DNA of 8,852 nucleotides. Origin: an uncultured Oscillospiraceae bacterium (GTDB taxonomy: Bacteria > Bacillota > Clostridia > Oscillospirales > Oscillospiraceae). This document shows, piece after piece, positions 5,717-8,852 of this stretch (the stretch's first letter is position 1; every line of letters starts with the position of its first letter). The stretch covers positions 1-8,852 of the forward strand of contig CAKUEH010000057.1 of assembly GCA_934646185.1 (NCBI GenBank). The letters run 5' to 3'. Under the pieces are notes generated by a model. The model saw only the letters and a program-made list of their open reading frames with translations. It searched no databases and was not told the origin of the DNA. Both the position numbers and the translations under genes were made by a program.

Positions 5717-6655
5717 TTACAGATGGATCGCGGTGCCGGTCTTGCCTTCGATGCCGTCCTTGGCTTTTTCCAGGAGGGTGATGAGGGAGGTGCGGCCGGG
5801 CTTGGACTCGGCAAATTTGACAGCCGCTTCGACCTTCGGCAGCATGGAGCCGGGGGCAAACTGGCCTTCGGCCATGTACTTGCGGGCCTCTTCCGGGGTC
5901 AGCTCGTCCAGATTCTTCTGGTCGGGCTTGCCGAAGTTGATGGCGACCTTCTCAACAGCCGTCAGGATGATGAGCATGTCGGCGTCGAGCTGCTCAGCCA
6001 TGCACTCGGAGGCGAAGTCCTTGTCGATGACGGCGGGCACGCCCTTGAGGTGATACTTGTCTTCCCACACGACCGGGATACCGCCGCCGCCGGCGGCGAT
6101 GACGGCGTGCTTCGCGTTCATGAGCGCCTTGACCGTGGCGATCTCGACGATCTCCTTCGGGCGGGGGCTCGCGACGACCTGACGCCAGCCGCGGCCTGCG
6201 TCCTCGGCGACGTCGATGCCCTTTTCAGCGGCGAGCTTCTTGGCCTCTTCCTCGGTCATGAACGCGCCGATGGGCTTGGTCGGATGCTGGAACGCGGGAT
6301 CAGCCGGGTCGACGGCGACCTGGGTCAGGACGGTCGCGCAGTGGATGCCGAGGCCGCGGCGGTCGAGCTCTTCGCCGATCATGTTCTGCAGATCGTAGCC
6401 GATGTAGCCCTGGCTCATGGCCACGCACATGGAAAGGGGCATGATGTCGCTCTTGGCCTGCTGCTTGTGGTAAGCGGCAAAGGCGTTCTGGATCATGCCG
6501 ACCTGCGGGCCGTTGCCGTGGGCGATGACGACCTCGTGGCCGTCTTCGATCAGATCCGCGATGGCGCTGGCCGTCGTCTTGACAGCCTGCATCTGCTCTT
6601 CGAGATTTTTGCCCAGAGCGTTGCCGCCCAGAGCGATCACAATTCTTTTAGCCAT
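5717..6655 (-). CDS. arcC: Carbamate kinase
   Basis: Catalyses the reversible transfer carbamoyl phosphate + ADP = carbamate + ATP in the cytoplasm, yielding ATP during fermentation of carbamoyl-bearing compounds. The length of 312 residues is standard for the family. Motifs of the amino acid kinase fold are IALGGNALG (7-15), VVIAHGNGPQVG (42-53), an ASPRPKEI segment (162-169) and IAAGGGGIPV (186-195). Further on are the DKD triplet (211-213) and ADMLIILTAVEKVAINFG (225-242). The C-terminal MLPKVEAAVKF completes the active site region. GAGG about 7 nt upstream supports the ATG at 6655. It is last in the ygeY-ygeW-arcC transcript. This context suggests it serves the purine/ureido catabolic route (the role of yqeA in E. 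coli) rather than arginine deiminase fermentation, since no arcA or ornithine carbamoyltransferase is seen here. Confidence 0.95.
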   Translation of the reverse strand: MAKRIVIALGGNALGKNLEEQMQAVKTTASAIADLIEDGHEVVIAHGNGPQVGMIQNAFAAYHKQQAKSDIMPLSMCVAMSQGYIGYDLQNMIGEELDRRGLGIHCATVLTQVAVDPADPAFQHPTKPIGAFMTEEEAKKLAAEKGIDVAEDAGRGWRQVVASPRPKEIVEIATVKALMNAKHAVIAAGGGGIPVVWEDKYHLKGVPAVIDKDFASECMAEQLDADMLIILTAVEKVAINFGKPDQKNLDELTPEEARKYMAEGQFAPGSMLPKVEAAVKFAESKPGRTSLITLLEKAKDGIEGKTGTAIHL

Positions 6656-6677
6656 TTTTCTTCCTCTTGATACTGCA

Positions 6678-6702
6678 ATGGCAGGAGCGGCGCTCCTGCC
6701 AT
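6678..6702 (-). other. Intercistronic hairpin between ygeW and arcC
   Basis: ATGGCAGGAGC (6678-6688) and GCTCCTGCCAT (6692-6702) form a perfect 11-bp stem with a 3-nt loop in the 76-nt gap between the two genes. On the transcribed strand it is followed by TTGCAGTATC, which is not a T-tract. It is therefore unlikely to be an efficient terminator. RNA processing or stabilisation that sets the arcC level is more plausible. Confidence 0.6.
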
Positions 6703-6731
6703 ATGCTTATTTGTGTAGGTTCAGAAGCGGA

Positions 6732-7925
6732 TCAGAACATCTTGCGCTTGTTGTCAGCGGCGTCCAGCTCCATCAGCGTCTTGACCGGATCCTTGACCTG
6801 GGCCAGGAAGATCATGGCGGCGATGATGTACGGCTTGTAGGAAGCCTGCTTGTACAGAGGCACCAGATAGCGGTCGAACACGGAGTTGTCGACTTCGCCC
6901 TCGGGGCAGGACAGGCCGGAGATGTCGGCGGGCAGGCAGTGCAGGTACAGAGCCTTGCCGTCCTTCGTCAGCTTCATCATCTCTTCGGAGCAGGTCCAGT
7001 CCTTATGCTCGGCGTTCTGTGCCAGCAGCTCCTTCTCGAGCTCGTCGATGCCCTTCTGGTCGCCCTTGACATACAGCTCGGAGCGCTTTTCCATTGCCTT
7101 GAACGGAGCCCAGGACTTCGGATACACGATATCAGCATCCTGGAACGCCTCGGCCATAGAGTTGGTCTTGTGGAACTTGGAGCCGTACTTCTCGCAGTTC
7201 TTGCGGGCAATCTCTTCGACCTCGGGGAACACGTCGTATCCTTCCGGATGAGCCAGCGTGACGTCCATGCCGAAGCGGGTGAACAGGCCGATGACGCCCT
7301 GCGGGACGGACAGCGGTTTGCCGTAGCTGGGAGAATAGGCCCAGGTCATGGCGACCTTCTTGCCCTTCAGGTTCTCAACGCCGCCGAAGTAGTGGATGAC
7401 ATGCAGCATGTCGGCCATGCACTGCGTCGGATGGTCGACGTCGCACTGCAGGTTGACGAGGGTCGGTCTCTGCTCGAGAATGCCGTCGCGGTAGCCTTCT
7501 TCCAGAGCGTCCATGAACGTCTTCTGGTACTCGTGGCCCTGATGGATGTACATGTCGTCGCGGATGCCGATGACGTCGGCCATGAAGGAGACCATGTTGG
7601 CCGTCTCGCGGACCGTCTCGCCATGGGCGATCTGGGACTTCTTCTCGTCGAGGACCTGCTCCTCGAGGCCGAGGAAGTTGCAGGCGGAGGCGAAGGAGAA
7701 GCGGGTACGGGTGGAGTTGTCGCGGAACAGGGAGATGCCCAGACCGGAGTTGAAGATCTTCGTGGACTTGTTGCGCTCACGCAGATCGCGCAGAGCGTCG
7801 GCTACGGTAAAGACAGCGTCGATCTCGTCGTCGGTCTTGTCCCAGGTCCAGTAGAAGTCGGTCTTATACATGTTGTTGATGTGGAGCTTCTCAAGATGTC
7901 TTGCCAGTTCAACAGTTTTGCTCAT
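6732..7925 (-). CDS. ygeW: Knotted carbamoyltransferase YgeW
   Basis: Member of the aspartate/ornithine transcarbamylase superfamily, subfamily YgeW, 397 residues versus about 396 for the E. coli protein and clearly longer than ornithine or aspartate enzymes. The carbamoyl-phosphate loop is DNSTRTRF (69-76), HPTQCMADML lies at 165-174, and LHCLPAD at 328-334. The TWAYSPSYGKP segment (194-204) lies where the family's deep trefoil knot forms. An internal stretch (about 270-322, rich in Lys/Glu) is longer than in ArgF. E. coli YgeW was known not to use ornithine or the other usual acceptors. The likely in vivo direction is phosphorolysis of a ureido compound from purine breakdown, giving carbamoyl phosphate for the downstream ArcC; this is inferred from context. 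AAGGAG 7 nt before the ATG at 7925 supports the start. It is preceded by ygeY. Confidence 0.94.
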   Translation of the reverse strand: MSKTVELARHLEKLHINNMYKTDFYWTWDKTDDEIDAVFTVADALRDLRERNKSTKIFNSGLGISLFRDNSTRTRFSFASACNFLGLEEQVLDEKKSQIAHGETVRETANMVSFMADVIGIRDDMYIHQGHEYQKTFMDALEEGYRDGILEQRPTLVNLQCDVDHPTQCMADMLHVIHYFGGVENLKGKKVAMTWAYSPSYGKPLSVPQGVIGLFTRFGMDVTLAHPEGYDVFPEVEEIARKNCEKYGSKFHKTNSMAEAFQDADIVYPKSWAPFKAMEKRSELYVKGDQKGIDELEKELLAQNAEHKDWTCSEEMMKLTKDGKALYLHCLPADISGLSCPEGEVDNSVFDRYLVPLYKQASYKPYIIAAMIFLAQVKDPVKTLMELDAADNKRKMF

Positions 7926-7973
7926 GTTCTTTCTCCTTAATTATGTCGTATACGTGTTTCTTCCTGATGTGCC

Positions 7974-8001
7974 GGGCGGACAGAGTCGTCCGCCCCTACA
8001 G
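7974..8001 (-). repeat. Third copy of the palindromic hairpin repeat, inside the ygeY-ygeW gap
   Basis: Read on the minus strand it begins CTGTAGGGGCGGACGACTCT and ends GTCCGCCC. It differs from the unit at 3612-3638 in one loop base (CCC to CTC). The 8-bp hairpin GGGCGGAC/GTCCGCCC (7974-7981 with 7988-7995) has a 6-nt loop. It is a single unit, not a facing pair, and lies within the 86-nt gap of a probable operon, so it should be transcribed as part of the mRNA. Confidence 0.82.
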
Positions 8002-8011
8002 CACAAACTGC

Positions 8012-8852
8012 TTACTTGATGTCGTTGCCGGTGAGCTCCTGACGGAAGGAGGTGGCGGAGCCGTCCTTGTTCTCGGGCTTATAGAGCATGGGAACAGCGG
8101 CGTACAGCGCGGCGCAGACGACCAGATCCTGCTTCCAGGTAATCTCGTTGGGCGCGTGTGCCTGAGACTCGGCGCCGGGGCCGAAGCCAACGCAGGGGAT
8201 GCCGTAGCGGCCCTGGATGGAGACGCCGTTGGTGGAGAAGGTCCACTTGTCGGTCAGCGGACGGCCTTCGCGCTTGGCCTTGGCAGTCTCGTCGGCCCAC
8301 AGACGGTTCTCGCCCCACAGGGCATGGTGCGCGTCGACCAGAGCCTGGACGTGCGGCGCGGAGGCCTTATTGATCCAGGTCGGGAAGAAGCACTCGGTCT
8401 CATAGACGTGGCCGGTCCATGCGGGACGGTCGTACATGTACATGGAGACCTTGACGTCCTTGGCATACTTCTTGCAGGCGGGCAGATCCTCGATCTCCTT
8501 CAGGCAGGACTGATAGGTCTCGCCGGCCGTCATGCGGCGGTCGATGGAGATGGAGCAGGAGTCTGCAACTGCGCAGCGGGACGGGGAGGTGTAGAAGATC
8601 TGGCTGGTGGTGCAGGTGCCGCGGCCGAGGAAGCGGGCGTCTTCGTAGTGCTCGGGGTTGTACTTCGGGTCGAGCATCTTGACAAGGCCCTTGATCTCCT
8701 TGTCGTCGCCGGCGTCGTTCTCGTTGAGATCGCGGACGTTGAGGATGACCTCAGCCATCTTGTGGATGGCGTTGTCGCCGCGCTCCGGAGCGGAGCCGTG
8801 GCAGGAGACGCCGTGCATGTCGACGCGGATCTCCATTCTGCCGCGATGGCCG
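8012..8852 (-). CDS. ygeY: YgeY family M20 metallohydrolase, C-terminal two thirds (5' end beyond the window)
   Basis: Zinc-dependent hydrolase of the M20 (ArgE/DapE) family, subfamily YgeY, linked to selenium metabolism and anaerobic purine breakdown. About 280 codons are present; the open frame continues past 8852, where the codons before the internal ATG at 8836 read GHRGR. Family marks are VSCHGSAPERGDN (8771-8809), which opens the dimerisation domain; FYTSPSRCAVADSCSISIDRRMTAGET; MYDRPAWTG; ECFFPTW; DKWTFSTNGVSIQGRYGIP; and AHAPNE (8144-8161), whose His is a metal ligand. The N-terminal metal ligands (H-D-D/E-E) are outside. Two inserts compared with E. coli YgeY as I remember it are a charged loop before FLGRGT and the WADETAKAKREGR stretch before DKWTFSTNG. 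There is also a C-terminal extension. It lies 86 nt upstream of ygeW on the same strand. The exact substrate is inferred only, probably a ureido acid from purine ring opening. Confidence 0.92.
   Translation of the reverse strand, partial: GHRGRMEIRVDMHGVSCHGSAPERGDNAIHKMAEVILNVRDLNENDAGDDKEIKGLVKMLDPKYNPEHYEDARFLGRGTCTTSQIFYTSPSRCAVADSCSISIDRRMTAGETYQSCLKEIEDLPACKKYAKDVKVSMYMYDRPAWTGHVYETECFFPTWINKASAPHVQALVDAHHALWGENRLWADETAKAKREGRPLTDKWTFSTNGVSIQGRYGIPCVGFGPGAESQAHAPNEITWKQDLVVCAALYAAVPMLYKPENKDGSATSFRQELTGNDIK

Noticed and set aside
5426..6670. 414-codon plus-strand frame overlapping the exonuclease 3' end and antisense to arcC
   Set aside because: It crosses the bidirectional terminator at 5674-5707 and has no family similarity; arcC on the opposite strand explains the region.
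6495..7940. 481-codon open frame on the plus strand, antisense to ygeW and the start of arcC
   Set aside because: It covers the reverse strand of two confidently identified enzymes, shows no domain or ribosome binding site, and has the Val/Leu/Asp/His-rich bias of a complementary frame.
7939..7944. CATAAT as a possible -10 for a separate ygeW promoter
   Set aside because: No -35 is found at 16-18 nt, and the predicted start would fall inside or after the ribosome binding site. The motif is probably just AT-rich sequence around the RBS.
3612..8001. Possible CRISPR-like or transposon-end interpretation of the three repeat copies
   Set aside because: The copies are neither regularly spaced nor all in one orientation, no cas or transposase gene lies between them, and the 4.3 kb between copies holds ordinary, unrelated genes.

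Overview
The window looks like a chromosomal segment from a GC-rich anaerobic Clostridia member, most likely of the Oscillospiraceae type (for example relatives of Flavonifractor, Intestinimonas or Dysosmobacter). This assignment is an inference. It rests on the high GC content, the strong AGGAGG-type ribosome binding sites, the T-box riboswitch, an amidase type I associate with Clostridia, and genes linked to the selenium/purine catabolic cluster. No rRNA, tRNA, CRISPR array, transposase or phage gene is visible.

Left part (1-3569). The 5' end of ileS (isoleucyl-tRNA synthetase) lies on the minus strand. It is preceded by a complete T-box riboswitch with an AUC isoleucine specifier, a leader terminator and a sigma-A-like promoter. 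Diverging from it, on the plus strand, is a tight three-gene operon: a membrane-anchored parvulin-type peptidyl-prolyl isomerase, a diacylglycerol-kinase-family lipid kinase and a GNAT N-acetyltransferase. The first two point to envelope work (protein folding outside the membrane, phospholipid recycling).

Middle part (3570-5716). A non-coding stretch carries a composite inverted palindromic repeat and a 13-bp perfect terminator hairpin. Then come a minus-strand amidase-3/SH3 protein lacking the usual first zinc-binding motif, and a divergent plus-strand DEDDh 3'-5' exonuclease with a Cys-rich C-terminal module and an Arg-rich tail. Their two predicted promoters share overlapping -35 boxes. 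A bidirectional terminator separates the exonuclease from the next operon.

Right part (5717-8852). A minus-strand catabolic operon is transcribed ygeY (partial; its 5' end is beyond the window), then ygeW (knotted carbamoyltransferase), then arcC (carbamate kinase). These genes belong to the anaerobic purine/selenium-dependent hydroxylase cluster known from E. coli (ygeW-ygeX-ygeY-hyuA-yqeA and others) and from gut Clostridia. The likely logic is that YgeY opens or trims a ureido intermediate, YgeW phosphorolyses a carbamoyl group to carbamoyl phosphate, and ArcC converts carbamoyl phosphate plus ADP to ATP. A third copy of the palindromic repeat sits between ygeY and ygeW.

Most of the window is ordinary core genome. 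The parts most worth a second look are the ygeY-ygeW-arcC module, the structured repeat family with a compensatory base-pair change, and the divergent amidase.
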